From: Verrucomicrobiota bacterium
Lineage (GTDB): Bacteria > Verrucomicrobiota > Verrucomicrobiia > Verrucomicrobiales > Verrucomicrobiaceae
Direction: 5' to 3'
Assembly (NCBI GenBank): GCA_017301975.1
Contig: JAFLEI010000001.1
Location: forward strand, 62,001 to 126,000
Length of the DNA: 64,000 nt
Both the position numbers and the translations under genes were made by a program. Positions 43,563-52,395 of this stretch are shown here, in pieces. The stretch's first letter is position 1, and every line of letters starts with the position of its first letter. Under the pieces are notes generated by a model. The model was given only the letters and a program-made list of their open reading frames with translations, was not told the origin of the DNA and ran no database searches.

Positions 43563-45050
43563 ATGACATCCCCATTCCACATCACCAACGAAGCCGAAGC
43601 CATCCTGCCTGCCCGCAACAATGCCGGTAAACCGATCACCGTGATCGGTACGGAAGCTATCCGCTCCGGCTTCGACCAGACCTGCATCGACCAGGCTCTC
43701 AACTCGCGCTCCGCTCCAGGCGTGACTGATCTCGTGCTCAATCCTGATGCGCATGCCGGTTACGGCGCTCCGGTCGGCTGCGTGATGGTTTCGCCAACCC
43801 ACATCTATCCAGGTCCTGTTGGCGTGGACATCAAGTGCTCCATGTCCCTCCTGCAGATGAACGTCCCTGCGGATGCGATCATGGACAAAACAATCCGTCG
43901 CCGTCTCATCGACGCCATCTTGCTCCGTACCCCAACCGGCGCAGGCCGTGGTCAGCGCGAGGCGAAAAAATCCCGTCGCGTGTCCGAGGCTCTCGGTGTG
44001 CAGGTGTGCACCGAAGGCGCCAGCAAAAGCGTGTGCGAAGCACTTGGCATCCCGCCCGAGTGGGCGTTCCGCTGCGAAGACAGCGCGCACCTCGGCCATG
44101 ACGGAAACGTCTCCACCCTGCACGAGCGCCTCGACAAGATGCGCTCGTTCAACGGTTTCGCCGGTTTCGAAAACAAGATGATGCAGCTCGGCTCCTACGG
44201 TGGTGGAAACCACTTCGGTGAGTGCGAGGTCGTGCAGCTTGCCGATGACGCTGCGATGCGCTCCACCGCCGAAGTCTTCGGTCTGCGCGACAACCACGTC
44301 GCCTTCCTCAGCCACTGCGGCTCTCGCGGGTTCGGCAACATCCTGGCCCAGCGTCAGTTCAAGGCGCTGGAAGGCTTCTTCCGCACCTGGGGCCTGTCCT
44401 TTCCTGCCGAAGACAAACAGCTCGTCTATGCCCCGCTCGGTACTCCCGAAGCGGACGCCTATCTCGATGACATGGCTCTCGGGGCAAACTTCGCCACCGT
44501 GAATCACATGCTCATCAACGCCCTCGTGCTCGAAGCCTTCCAGGAGGTGCTGCCAGGAACGACAGGCCAGCTCGTGTACTTCATCAGCCACAACATCGCC
44601 CGTCAGGAGGTCGTGGACAACCAGCTCGCCTGGGTCCACCGCAAAGGCGCCACTCGCGCCTTCCCCGGCGGCCACCACGCGCTCAAGGACACCCCTTTCG
44701 CCGCCACCGGCCACCCAATCCTGCTGCCCGGAAATCCACGCGACGGTTCCGTGGTGATGGTGGCAAAACCCGATGCCGTGAAAAGCTGCTACAGCGTGAA
44801 CCACGGCGCCGGCCGCTGCATGGGCCGCAAAGCCGCCGCTCGAACGCTCGATCAAAAGAGCGTCGATGCCGACTTCGAAACCCACGACATCCTCTACAAC
44901 GCCCGCCAGTACCCAATCGACGAAGCCCCCAACGCCTACAAGGATTTCAAAGAAGTCCTCCGCAGCGTCGAGTCCGCCGGTCTCGCCCAGCAGGTTTGCA
45001 AACTCAAAGCCCGCTTCGTCATCAAAGACGCCGCGGAGGCGGATGATTGA
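43563..45050 (+). CDS. rtcB: RtcB, RNA 3'-phosphate/5'-OH ligase
   Basis: The 495-residue GTP- and Mn-dependent ligase seals RNA ends bearing 2',3'-cyclic phosphate or 3'-phosphate to 5'-OH ends. Metal and nucleotide sites are visible: PDAHAGYGAPVG, GVDIKCSM, GGGNHFGE, SHCGSRGFGN, SHNIARQE and the guanylated His in NHGAGRCMGRK. The ATG at 43563 is chosen because the earlier in-frame ATG at 43398 lies inside Y RNA 4. It is longer than E. coli RtcB (408) and belongs to a longer subgroup. The start context is AACCATG. Confidence 0.96.
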   Translation: MTSPFHITNEAEAILPARNNAGKPITVIGTEAIRSGFDQTCIDQALNSRSAPGVTDLVLNPDAHAGYGAPVGCVMVSPTHIYPGPVGVDIKCSMSLLQMNVPADAIMDKTIRRRLIDAILLRTPTGAGRGQREAKKSRRVSEALGVQVCTEGASKSVCEALGIPPEWAFRCEDSAHLGHDGNVSTLHERLDKMRSFNGFAGFENKMMQLGSYGGGNHFGECEVVQLADDAAMRSTAEVFGLRDNHVAFLSHCGSRGFGNILAQRQFKALEGFFRTWGLSFPAEDKQLVYAPLGTPEADAYLDDMALGANFATVNHMLINALVLEAFQEVLPGTTGQLVYFISHNIARQEVVDNQLAWVHRKGATRAFPGGHHALKDTPFAATGHPILLPGNPRDGSVVMVAKPDAVKSCYSVNHGAGRCMGRKAAARTLDQKSVDADFETHDILYNARQYPIDEAPNAYKDFKEVLRSVESAGLAQQVCKLKARFVIKDAAEADD

Positions 45051-45077
45051 GCAAATGGGGATTCAAACAAAAAAAAT

Positions 45078-45467
45078 GTGAGCAGTCAAAAAACAGAACC
45101 CATTTCGACATGGGTGGAAGTCGATGAAGATCACGATTCTGGAACGATGTTGCTGTTGGGTGATCAGAGCGGCCTGATGGCCCTCCGCGATGCCATTGAT
45201 ATCGCTATTATGGAGGCCGAAGCTCCCATTTGCGCCGAGTGCATCGAATTCAGCGGAGTGCGTCGTGTCGATGTGCTTCGCAAGCCCGAGCCCGCGTCTT
45301 TTCAATCGAGATTGGCGGGGGCTGGTTGTCTGATTTTCATCGTCATCTGTTTCCTGATCTTTTTGCTCGGGCTCTGGCAGATGAAGAATCTTATTCTGCG
45401 GTTCGCCTCCGATCCGACCAAAGCCACGTGCATGTTACGCGCATCGAAATTCGCCACACAAACATGA
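45078..45467 (+). CDS. Small protein with one membrane span between rtcB and rtcA
   Basis: The 129-residue product starts at a GTG (45078) and ends in an ATGA overlap with rtcA. The N-terminal half is acidic (WVEVDEDHDSGTMLLLGDQS, MALRDAIDIAIMEAEAPI), then has a CAEC pair. A hydrophobic helix (GCLIFIVICFLIFLLGLW) lies at about residues 83-100, with a short basic tail. I do not recognise the family. The overlap with rtcA and the operon position support a real gene; a role in anchoring or sensing is speculation. Confidence 0.7.
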   Translation: MSSQKTEPISTWVEVDEDHDSGTMLLLGDQSGLMALRDAIDIAIMEAEAPICAECIEFSGVRRVDVLRKPEPASFQSRLAGAGCLIFIVICFLIFLLGLWQMKNLILRFASDPTKATCMLRASKFATQT

Positions 45468-46489
45468 AATCCTCCCCCATTCTGCAAATCTCCGGCGACT
45501 CCGGCGGCGGCCAGATCCTGCGCTCCTCCCTCTCCCTGTCGCTCGCTACCGGCCAGCCTTTTCGCATGACCAACATCCGCGGCAAGCGCCCCAAGCCCGG
45601 CCTCATGCGCCAGCACCTCACCTGCGTGAAAGCAGCGGCGGCAGTCTGCGACGCCAGCGTCGATGGCGCAGAACTTGGCTCAGTGGAGCTTGTCTTCCGC
45701 CCCGGCAAAGTCATGGCCGGCGACTACTCCTTCGCCATCGGCTCCGGTGGCAGCACCACCCTCGTCTTGCAGACCCTGCTTCCCGCACTTTTGCACGCAG
45801 AAAAGCCCAGCACCCTGCGCATCGAAGGAGGCACGCACAATCCCATGGCCCCACCCTTCGAGTTCATCGAGCAGTGCTACCTGCCCGTGATTCAAAGCAT
45901 GGGCGTGAAAGCCGCCGCGACGCTGGAGCGCCCTGGTTTCATGCAGGCAGGCGGCGGCGTGATCACCGCCGAGATTCATCCCATCAAGAAATGGAAAAAG
46001 CTCAAACTCACTGAGCGCGGCGATGCCATGGAAACCTTTGGCCGCGTCCTCCACGCCCACCTGCATCGAGACATCGCGGAGCGTGAAATCGCCGCCGCCA
46101 CCCAGCTCCTGGAATGGCCGGCAAATCACATTGAACTGCGCTACGCCAATGACAGCACAGGCCCCGGCAATGCGATCCTGCTCGGCGCTCGTTTTGCCAA
46201 CGTCTGCGAAATCACCAGCGGCATCGCGCAACAAGGCAAATCGTCTGAATCCGTGGCTACAGGTGCCGCGAAAAGCCTGCGCTCCTACCTTGCCTCGCCC
46301 GCACCCGTCGGCGCTCATCTCGCAGATCAGCTCCTTCTCCCCATGGCTCTGGCCGGCGGCGGCCTCTTCCACACCCTCACCATCACCGACCACACCCTCA
46401 CAAACATCGCCCTCATCGAGCAGTTCCTGCCCGTGAAGTTTACCATCGAAGACCTGAAGCCCGGTGTGAAGAAAATCCGCTGCAGCTAA
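45464..46489 (+). CDS. rtcA: RtcA, RNA 3'-terminal phosphate cyclase
   Basis: The 341-residue enzyme uses ATP to convert RNA 3'-phosphate to 2',3'-cyclic phosphate through an adenylated His. Family blocks are SGDSGGGQILRSSLSLS at the start, RGKRPKPGLMRQHLTCV, SGGSTTLVLQTLLPAL, GGTHNPMAPPFEF and the final HLADQLLLPMALAGGG. The adenylation His is in this last segment, HLADQL. The E. coli length is 338. It is translated from the ATG at 45464 overlapping the small membrane-protein stop. Confidence 0.96.
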   Translation: MKSSPILQISGDSGGGQILRSSLSLSLATGQPFRMTNIRGKRPKPGLMRQHLTCVKAAAAVCDASVDGAELGSVELVFRPGKVMAGDYSFAIGSGGSTTLVLQTLLPALLHAEKPSTLRIEGGTHNPMAPPFEFIEQCYLPVIQSMGVKAAATLERPGFMQAGGGVITAEIHPIKKWKKLKLTERGDAMETFGRVLHAHLHRDIAEREIAAATQLLEWPANHIELRYANDSTGPGNAILLGARFANVCEITSGIAQQGKSSESVATGAAKSLRSYLASPAPVGAHLADQLLLPMALAGGGLFHTLTITDHTLTNIALIEQFLPVKFTIEDLKPGVKKIRCS

Positions 46490-46504
46490 GTCAGCCGCGC
46501 CGAA

Positions 46505-47596
46505 TCACTCCGCCCACGCCTCACGCAGCAGGCGCAGGTAGTTGCCATGCATGATGTTGGCAATGTCCTCAGGCTTGTAGCCACGCTTTTCGAGCATGGC
46601 GGGAATACGGGAAAGATCCGCAATGGTGTCCAGATCCTCCGGCGTTTGCTCCGTGCCGTAGCCACCATCCAGATCCGTGCCGATGCCGCTGTGCAAAGCA
46701 TTCCCGGCAATCTGACACACATGATCGATGTGATCACAGATCACCTCCAGCTTCAGCCCCATTTCCTGCGGCGTGGTTTTGCCACGCACCCACCCCGGAA
46801 CCATCATCCACGCATCCAGCGCCGCACCCATCACGCCTCCGCGCTCAATGAGCACCTTGATCTGATCATCGGAAAACTGGCGCGGATCAGGCACAAGAGC
46901 GCGGCAATTGCTATGGCTCGCCCACACGGTGCCCTGATGAATCTCCAGCGCCTGCCAGAAGCACTCATCGCTCAGATGCGTCACATCGAGAATCATGCCC
47001 AGCCGGTCCATCTCCTGAATCAGCTCTTTGCCACCCGCAGGCAGGGGACCCACCTTGTCATGACCGAGCGCATAACGACACACGCCATAGTGCGCCGGAC
47101 CCATCGCCCGCAGTCCCTGCTCCCATGCCTTTTCGAGATGCCCCACACTGCGGATCGAGTCCGCACCTTCGAGACTCAAAATGTAGCCAATGGCCTTTTT
47201 CTCGTCGGGAATGGAAGAGTCGTTCCAGAGCGCGATCATCTCATCCAGCTCGCGTACATTCGTGATCTGCCGCATCTCACCCGCCTCCTCCATGGCACGG
47301 TACCAGGAAAGCTGCCCCTGCGTCTCCGCCCAGGCCTGCTCCGCAGACATCCACCCTGCGATGGGGGACGGCCCCGGCATGCAACCCGCAAGCTGCGTGG
47401 CCACGCAGAGCCCCACCTTGCCACGCCGCATGTCCGGAAAGGCCGTAGTCCCTCGGGCGCGTCCTTTCCCTGTCATCCCCGCTTCTCGGCGGCGGATCTC
47501 ATGCGCAGAGAGGCGCAGGTCGCGATTGAATCCGCCGAGGGCGTTGAGACTGAGGTCAAGGTGGGCGTCGAAGGTGAGCATGGGAGGGAATGACAA
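46505..47596 (-). CDS. Membrane dipeptidase family protein (peptidase M19)
   Basis: The 363-residue zinc peptidase has the HxD metal motif in TFDAHLDLSLNALGG near the N-terminus, the bridging Glu in LSLEGADSI, the His pair in LDVTHLSD and ASHSNCRAL, and IGTDLDGG near the end. M19 enzymes hydrolyse dipeptides, including D-amino-acid-containing ones. No export signal is clear, so a cytoplasmic role is likely. The start may be the ATG at 47581. Confidence 0.9.
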   Translation of the reverse strand: MSFPPMLTFDAHLDLSLNALGGFNRDLRLSAHEIRRREAGMTGKGRARGTTAFPDMRRGKVGLCVATQLAGCMPGPSPIAGWMSAEQAWAETQGQLSWYRAMEEAGEMRQITNVRELDEMIALWNDSSIPDEKKAIGYILSLEGADSIRSVGHLEKAWEQGLRAMGPAHYGVCRYALGHDKVGPLPAGGKELIQEMDRLGMILDVTHLSDECFWQALEIHQGTVWASHSNCRALVPDPRQFSDDQIKVLIERGGVMGAALDAWMMVPGWVRGKTTPQEMGLKLEVICDHIDHVCQIAGNALHSGIGTDLDGGYGTEQTPEDLDTIADLSRIPAMLEKRGYKPEDIANIMHGNYLRLLREAWAE

Positions 47597-47631
47597 ACGT
47601 GAGCGTCATTCTACGCAGACGCAATCACATG

Positions 47632-48315
47632 TCATTCAAAGCGATAGCCTGCACCGTGCACAGTGCGAATAATTCTCGGCTGAGCCGGGTCTTTTTCGAT
47701 GCGCTTGCGCAGTTGAGAGATGTGCTGGTCCAGCGCACGGCTTTCCGGGAAGTAATCCACGCCCCACACTTCATCTGCCAGAGTATTCCGGTCGATGACC
47801 TTGCCCCGGCGGTCATAGAGCAGTCGCAGCACTTTCACATCACGCGGGCTGAGCGCCAGTTCCACCTTGTCACGGTAGGCGCGCAGCTCCGTCGGGACGA
47901 TGCGCAGGTCATCCATCGTGAAGTCATCATCGATTCTGCCGCCGCCACGAGACGCCGTCCGGCGCAGAATGGCGCGGATGCGGGCGATGATCTCCTTCAC
48001 TCCAAAGGGCTTCGTCATGTAGTCATCAGCGCCCAGTTCAAGCCCCAGCACCGTGTCAATTTCCTCCGCTTTCGCGGTCAGGAACAAAATGGGCACCTTT
48101 TCGTCCTGACGCCGGATCTGCTTGCACACCTCATAGCCGTTGAGGCCGGGCATCATCACATCCAGGCATACAAAGTCGGGATTCTCTGCGCGGAAGAAAT
48201 CCACCGCCTGCAGTCCATCGCTGGCGGGGATCACTTCGTAGCCTTCCATGGTGAGCACTTCACGCAGCGCATCTCGCGTGTGGTCGTCGTCTTCGGCGAT
48301 GAGTATTTTGGTCAT
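47632..48315 (-). CDS. OmpR-family response regulator
   Basis: The 227-residue regulator has a receiver domain with AEDDDHTRDALREVL, the Asp site in FVCLDVMMPGLNGYEV, the Lys in YMTKPFGV and a winged-helix domain ending RTVHGAGYRFE. It overlaps the kinase gene by 4 bp, giving a two-component system. Its targets are not shown by the neighbours. Confidence 0.93.
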   Translation of the reverse strand: MTKILIAEDDDHTRDALREVLTMEGYEVIPASDGLQAVDFFRAENPDFVCLDVMMPGLNGYEVCKQIRRQDEKVPILFLTAKAEEIDTVLGLELGADDYMTKPFGVKEIIARIRAILRRTASRGGGRIDDDFTMDDLRIVPTELRAYRDKVELALSPRDVKVLRLLYDRRGKVIDRNTLADEVWGVDYFPESRALDQHISQLRKRIEKDPAQPRIIRTVHGAGYRFE

Positions 48316-49991
48316 GACTGGTTGGGGAGGGTGAGAATGAATCGTGCGCCGTCGCGGTAATTAGGACACACCGTAAGAGAACCGCCATGCAATTGTGCCA
48401 GTTCGCGCGAGATGGTCAATCCGATGCCCGTGCCGCTGACTCCTTCCGCCAGGTCGGAGCGCAGACGTTCAAACGGCTCGAAAACCGTGCGCCGCTTGCC
48501 TGACGGGATGCCTGGGCCGTGATCCTCCACAATGATGCGGGCATTGCGTTCATCATGTTCCGTGTGGATGCCGATCCACTTTCCTCCATTGGCGTATTTA
48601 TCCACATTGGAAATGAGATTGCCGAGAATCTGTTCGATGGCATCAGGATCGGCCCTCACGGTTTCCGGCCCGTTCAGGGAGGTCACAATTTCAAAGCCCT
48701 TGGTCTCCAGCAGCGGCTTCCAGAATTCCACAATGCGGGAGACGGTTTGATCCAGCGCCAGCTCCTTGGGCTGGATGGTCAGCTTGTCACGCTGCTGCCG
48801 CGCGTAGTTCAGCACGTTCTGGATCAGCCGGTCCAGGCGGCAGGTTTCTGCCTCCACCACCCCGAGCTGTCGTTTCGCGATCGTATCCCCCTGCTGCTCC
48901 GCACGATGCACCGCCATCTCCGCATACAGGCGGATGTTCGTCAGCGGCGTCTTCAGCTCATGAGAGATCTGATTGACGAACGTCACACGCTGCTGCGCCA
49001 CGCGGATCTCACTCGCGCTTTCGTGGAAATACAGCCACCCGACCACAAAGACGAGCACAATGCCGGAACTCACGCCCAGCAAAATTGGAAAAAGATAGGG
49101 CTTGGGAAACTCCTCATTCGCGGGCGTGTACGCCATCTCCCACTGGGAGAGCGGTTCCGAACAGGCGCGGTGGGCGGCAGGCGGGCGTTCAGAGCCAGCA
49201 AGCCTTTTGCCCCATTCATGCAGCGGGATGCCTTTGACCGTCGTCAGCATCATACGCCCGGGCGGGATGGCCAGGCCCGGCTGTGGCAGGCGTTGAAACA
49301 GGGAGTTCATCAGCTTCTGCGGGTTCACCAGTGCGCAGCTCAGGCTGCCATCGGCAAACCGGTGCCAGTACACGAAAACAGAATCTCCCACATGCCACCC
49401 GCTCCAGGACATCGGTGTTTCAGACTGCACCGGCCGGTCATCAATGTGGTACCCAAACATCTTGATATAGGTCATCCACTGGGAGGTGCGCTGTTGAATG
49501 GCTGAAAGCTTCCCCGGACGATACACACGCTGAAACGGCGGCCCGCCATCCTCCAAAACAGACACAAACTGCGGCATGCTGTCCGGATTCTGCGTGGATT
49601 CCATGATGGCCTGGATGCGCTCCTTGGCCTCGAAAATCTTTCCCGGCTCGTAACCCGCCGGACCTTCAAAAGACTCCATGGGCACAGGTTCCCCTTCTCC
49701 GCTCACAGACCACGTCTGGGCGATCCACGGATGCGTGGCCAGCCGCTGGGACATCAGGCGGGCGGATCCAATGCTTTGCGCCCCCCACGCATCAAAGCGG
49801 TCGGTAAGCTGACGCATGTCGTGCAGGAGGTGCTGGTCTGCCGAGCTAAGTCTTTCAGCCAGAATGGCCTGCATGGAGGCGTCGGTTCGTTTTTCCGCAT
49901 CACGAATGAGGTAGGTCCCCAGCCACGCCAGCAGGGCCAGGGGCAGGACCACCAGAATGATGAACAGAATTGTGGAGCGACGTTGGAGCAT
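48312..49991 (-). CDS. Membrane sensor histidine kinase
   Basis: The 559-residue kinase has a first span (ILFIILVVLPLALLAWLG), a large extracytoplasmic sensor of about 290 residues, and a second span (LLGVSSGIVLVFVVGWLYF). The HisKA box NQISHELKTPLTNIRLY follows, then an HATPase with NLISNVDKYANGG, EDHGPGIPSGKR and GTGIGLTISREL. It is encoded just upstream of its regulator. The sensor domain is not one I recognise, so the stimulus is unknown. Confidence 0.92.
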   Translation of the reverse strand: MLQRRSTILFIILVVLPLALLAWLGTYLIRDAEKRTDASMQAILAERLSSADQHLLHDMRQLTDRFDAWGAQSIGSARLMSQRLATHPWIAQTWSVSGEGEPVPMESFEGPAGYEPGKIFEAKERIQAIMESTQNPDSMPQFVSVLEDGGPPFQRVYRPGKLSAIQQRTSQWMTYIKMFGYHIDDRPVQSETPMSWSGWHVGDSVFVYWHRFADGSLSCALVNPQKLMNSLFQRLPQPGLAIPPGRMMLTTVKGIPLHEWGKRLAGSERPPAAHRACSEPLSQWEMAYTPANEEFPKPYLFPILLGVSSGIVLVFVVGWLYFHESASEIRVAQQRVTFVNQISHELKTPLTNIRLYAEMAVHRAEQQGDTIAKRQLGVVEAETCRLDRLIQNVLNYARQQRDKLTIQPKELALDQTVSRIVEFWKPLLETKGFEIVTSLNGPETVRADPDAIEQILGNLISNVDKYANGGKWIGIHTEHDERNARIIVEDHGPGIPSGKRRTVFEPFERLRSDLAEGVSGTGIGLTISRELAQLHGGSLTVCPNYRDGARFILTLPNQS

Positions 49992-50061
49992 GCGCGAGAG
50001 CAGATAATTTAGCCTCGCGATTTATTTGGTCATCTAAAAATTATAAAAACCATAAAAAGAA

Positions 50062-50090
50062 CCGAGGCGGACTTTTTGAGTCCGCCCCGG
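50062..50090 (-). terminator. Strong intrinsic terminator upstream of the kinase gene
   Basis: CCG-A-GGCGGACT and AGTCCGCC-C-CGG (50062-50073 and 50079-50090) form an 11 bp stem with one mismatch and a 5-base loop. Read on the minus strand, it is followed by TTCTTTTTATGGTTTTT. It lies 70 bp before the kinase start and is separate from the asd terminator. It therefore either ends a small unit (50095-50320) or acts as an attenuator for the two-component genes. Confidence 0.8.
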
Positions 50091-50094
50091 CTAC

Positions 50095-50202
50095 TTACAG
50101 GTATCTCCAACAGCCAGAAGGATAACCACACATCAAGAAAGGGATGATCGCGAGATCTTGGCCGAGGCCGCGTTCCGTTGATCTGAGGCTACGGTCACAC
50201 AC
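50095..50202 (-). CDS. Candidate 35-codon ORF in a terminator-bounded unit
   Basis: A GTG-initiated frame (50202 down to stop 50095-50097) would give a peptide ending MCGYPSGCWRYL, with the terminator stem 4 bp after its stop. An internal ATG gives only this 12-residue end. There is no clear ribosome site and I know no homologue. It lies in the 388 bp gap between asd and the kinase gene. That gap otherwise holds two terminators and an AT-rich stretch (50225-50310) that may contain a promoter. It may be a leader peptide, a micropeptide, or chance inside a small RNA. Confidence 0.3.
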   Translation of the reverse strand: MCDRSLRSTERGLGQDLAIIPFLMCGYPSGCWRYL

Positions 50203-50322
50203 CTCGAAAGGAATGAGTCAGCAGCTTGTGAGCAAGTTATAAAAAAGTTGTAAGCCCCTCTAATCCTCGATCCAAATTAGAAAAATTAATTAAAACTCGG
50301 TCGGGCACCCAAACGCAAAAAA

Positions 50323-50345
50323 GGCGGAACCACTGCGGTCCCGCC
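50323..50345 (-). terminator. Intrinsic terminator of asd
   Basis: GGCGG-A-ACC and GGT-C-CCGCC (50323-50331 and 50337-50345) pair around a 5-base loop. On the minus strand the stem is followed by TTTTTTG. It lies 34 bp after the asd stop. Confidence 0.85.
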
Positions 50346-50378
50346 CCTTCTTGAATTTAACGATTTCGCCCGGTGTAT

Positions 50379-51404
50379 TTACAGCAGGCACTCGGCGATC
50401 TGCACTGCATTGAGAGCCGCGCCCTTCAGAAGCTGGTCACCCACCACCCAAAAGCACAGTCCGTTGTCCAGCGCACAGTCCATCCGCAGGCGGCCCACCG
50501 CACAGTTGTCACGCCCCGCGATGTCCAGCGCCAGCGGGTACTGCTTGCTCGCCGGATCATCCAGCACATCCAGTCCCGGCGCCTTGCTCAGCACTTCACG
50601 TGCGGCTTCCACCGTCACCGGCTTCTCAAACTCCGCGCTGATCGCGATGCTGTGCGCGCGGAAGACCGGGATGCGCACGCAGGTCACAGAAGCACGGAAC
50701 TTGTCGTGGTGCATGATCTTGCGCCCCTCGTTCTCCATCTTCATCTCTTCCTTCGTGTAGCCGGAATCGAGGAAGGAATCCACATGCGGGATCGCATTGA
50801 AGGCGATCTGGTGCGGGTACACATGCGGCTTGCTGTCCAGCTTCGCCGCATCCCATTCACGGTTCTGGCTCGCCCACTCACGCGACTGGTTCGCCAGTTC
50901 CTCGATCGCCTGCGCGCCCGTGCCAGACACCGCCTGGTAGCTGGAGGCAAAGATCCGCTTCACACCAAACGCCTGATGCAGCGGATACAGCGCCATCAGG
51001 GAGATGGCCGTCGTGCAGTTCGGATTCGCAATGATGCCCTTGTGGCTCTTCACATCCGCCGCGTTGATCTCCGGCACCACCAGCGGAACGCTCGGGTCCT
51101 GACGGAAGAAGGAGGAATTGTCCACCACCACCGCACCAGCCTTCACCGCATGCGGCGCAAAGTCGCGCGAGATCCCGCCACCCGCGCTGAACAGCGCGAT
51201 GTCGATCCCCTTGAAGGAATCCGGCGTCAGCTCCTGAATGGTGATGTCCTCACCCTTGAACTTCAGCTTCTTCCCGGCGCTGCGTGCGGAGGCCAGGAGG
51301 GTAAGCTGGCCCACGGGAAACTTGCGCTCTTCCAGGCAGCGGATCATCTCCGCGCCCACAGCGCCTGTGGCTCCGACGATGGCGACATTCTTCAGGGTGC
51401 TCAT
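50379..51404 (-). CDS. asd: Aspartate-semialdehyde dehydrogenase
   Basis: The 341-residue NADPH-dependent enzyme makes aspartate semialdehyde for lysine, threonine, methionine and diaminopimelate synthesis. The nucleotide-binding motif is VAIVGATGAVGAEMIRCLEE at the N-terminus, the active-site Cys is in IANPNCTTAI (about residue 128), SYQAVSGTGAQA follows, and the catalytic His is in RIPVFRAHSI. Length is normal for the family (330-370). It is monocistronic, with its own terminator. Confidence 0.96.
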   Translation of the reverse strand: MSTLKNVAIVGATGAVGAEMIRCLEERKFPVGQLTLLASARSAGKKLKFKGEDITIQELTPDSFKGIDIALFSAGGGISRDFAPHAVKAGAVVVDNSSFFRQDPSVPLVVPEINAADVKSHKGIIANPNCTTAISLMALYPLHQAFGVKRIFASSYQAVSGTGAQAIEELANQSREWASQNREWDAAKLDSKPHVYPHQIAFNAIPHVDSFLDSGYTKEEMKMENEGRKIMHHDKFRASVTCVRIPVFRAHSIAISAEFEKPVTVEAAREVLSKAPGLDVLDDPASKQYPLALDIAGRDNCAVGRLRMDCALDNGLCFWVVGDQLLKGAALNAVQIAECLL

Positions 51405-51524
51405 GATATTCTGACGGTTCTAACGAGGGGGTTGGTTCAAAAGGGGCAGCGATAGTAAAGCCTAGCCCGCCGTATGCAAGGCCCGGTAAAGGGTCAGACG
51501 GCGCCCCTCGTGCCTCCCTTAAAA

Positions 51525-51567
51525 TCGTCCTCGTCCTCGTCCTCCTACTCGAACTCGTCCTCGATCC
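51525..51567. repeat. Low-complexity TCGTCC pyrimidine-rich repeat
   Basis: The asd-nrtR gap contains a degenerate tandem of TCGTCC/TCGAAC/TCGATCC units on the plus strand. It is strongly strand-biased (pyrimidine on plus, purine on minus). No promoter or gene is evident in the rest of the gap (51405-51672). It may be a simple-sequence spacer common in the lineage; function unknown. Confidence 0.6.
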
Positions 51568-51672
51568 TTCCGCCTCATTCTCCCACGGACTCCGCCTCGT
51601 CATAAGTGGCCTCCACACGCGCAGCCCCCCCATGCCTCGCTCCACCACCTCAAAAACTCCCGCCTTGACTTC

Positions 51673-51710
51673 GTGTAAAAATCACACATTACTTCGTGTG
51701 TGAAACACAC
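51673..51710 (+). promoter_or_regulatory. Two inverted repeats, probable NrtR operators
   Basis: GTGT-N7-ACAC at 51673-51687 and GTGTG-N5-CACAC at 51696-51710 are spaced 23 bp centre to centre, about two helical turns. The second covers the GTG start of nrtR. NrtR repressors bind near the NAD-operon promoter, so repression of the downstream genes is likely. Confidence 0.6.
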
Positions 51711-52395
51711 TTATGAATACCCGCGAGCCGCCCTCACCGTGGACTGTGTCGTCTTCGGCTTCGACAGCGCGCAGGCCGCCCTCCAGGTCCTCTTGATCCG
51801 CCGTGGCCTCGCCCCCTTCAAAGACCACTGGGCCCTCCCCGGCGGATTCGTCCGCGTCGAAGAAACCCTCGATGACGCCGCTCGCCGCGAGCTGGAGGAG
51901 GAGACCAACCTCAGCACCGTCTTCCTCGAGCAGCTCTACACCTTCGGCACCGTGGACCGCGATCCGCGCGAGCGCGTTGTCAGCGTCGCCTACTACGCAT
52001 TGACCAAACCCACCGACCACACCGCCGCCGCCTCCACAGACGCTGCCGAGGCCCGCTGGTTCCCCGTCACCGAAATCCCCCCGCTCGCCTTCGACCACGC
52101 CACCATCCTCGACACCGCCCTCGTCCGCCTGCGCGGAAAGCTCCGCTACGAGCCCATCGGCTTCGAGCTCCTGCCGCCCAAGTTCACCCTCACCCAGCTC
52201 CAGCGCCTCTACGAGAGCGTCCTGGGTACCCCGCTCGACAAGCGCAACTTCCGCAAAAAAGTCCTCAGCCACAACCTCCTCGTCCCCCTCAAAGAAACCC
52301 ACCGCGAAGGCACCCACCGCCCCGCCCAGCTCTTCCGCTTCGATCCCGTGCGGTACGAGAAGCTCAGAAAAAAGGGATTTTTGTTCGAGATATGA
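51700..52395 (+). CDS. nrtR: NrtR-like regulator (Nudix domain plus winged helix)
   Basis: The 231-residue protein has a Nudix-like domain (residues about 5-140) with [26 protein letters not shown] in place of the standard box, followed by a winged helix ([26 protein letters not shown]). NrtR senses ADP-ribose-type ligands and represses NAD biosynthesis genes. The Nudix box keeps the REL-x-EE core, so hydrolase activity is possible. The GTG start lies in an inverted repeat. The stop overlaps the next gene by 4 bp. Confidence 0.88.
   Translation: MKHTYEYPRAALTVDCVVFGFDSAQAALQVLLIRRGLAPFKDHWALPGGFVRVEETLDDAARRELEEETNLSTVFLEQLYTFGTVDRDPRERVVSVAYYALTKPTDHTAAASTDAAEARWFPVTEIPPLAFDHATILDTALVRLRGKLRYEPIGFELLPPKFTLTQLQRLYESVLGTPLDKRNFRKKVLSHNLLVPLKETHREGTHRPAQLFRFDPVRYEKLRKKGFLFEI

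Noticed and set aside
51250..51648. 132-codon minus-strand frame upstream of asd
   Set aside because: It is Arg/Ser/Thr-rich and partly made by the TCGTCC simple repeat; no gene-like features were found.
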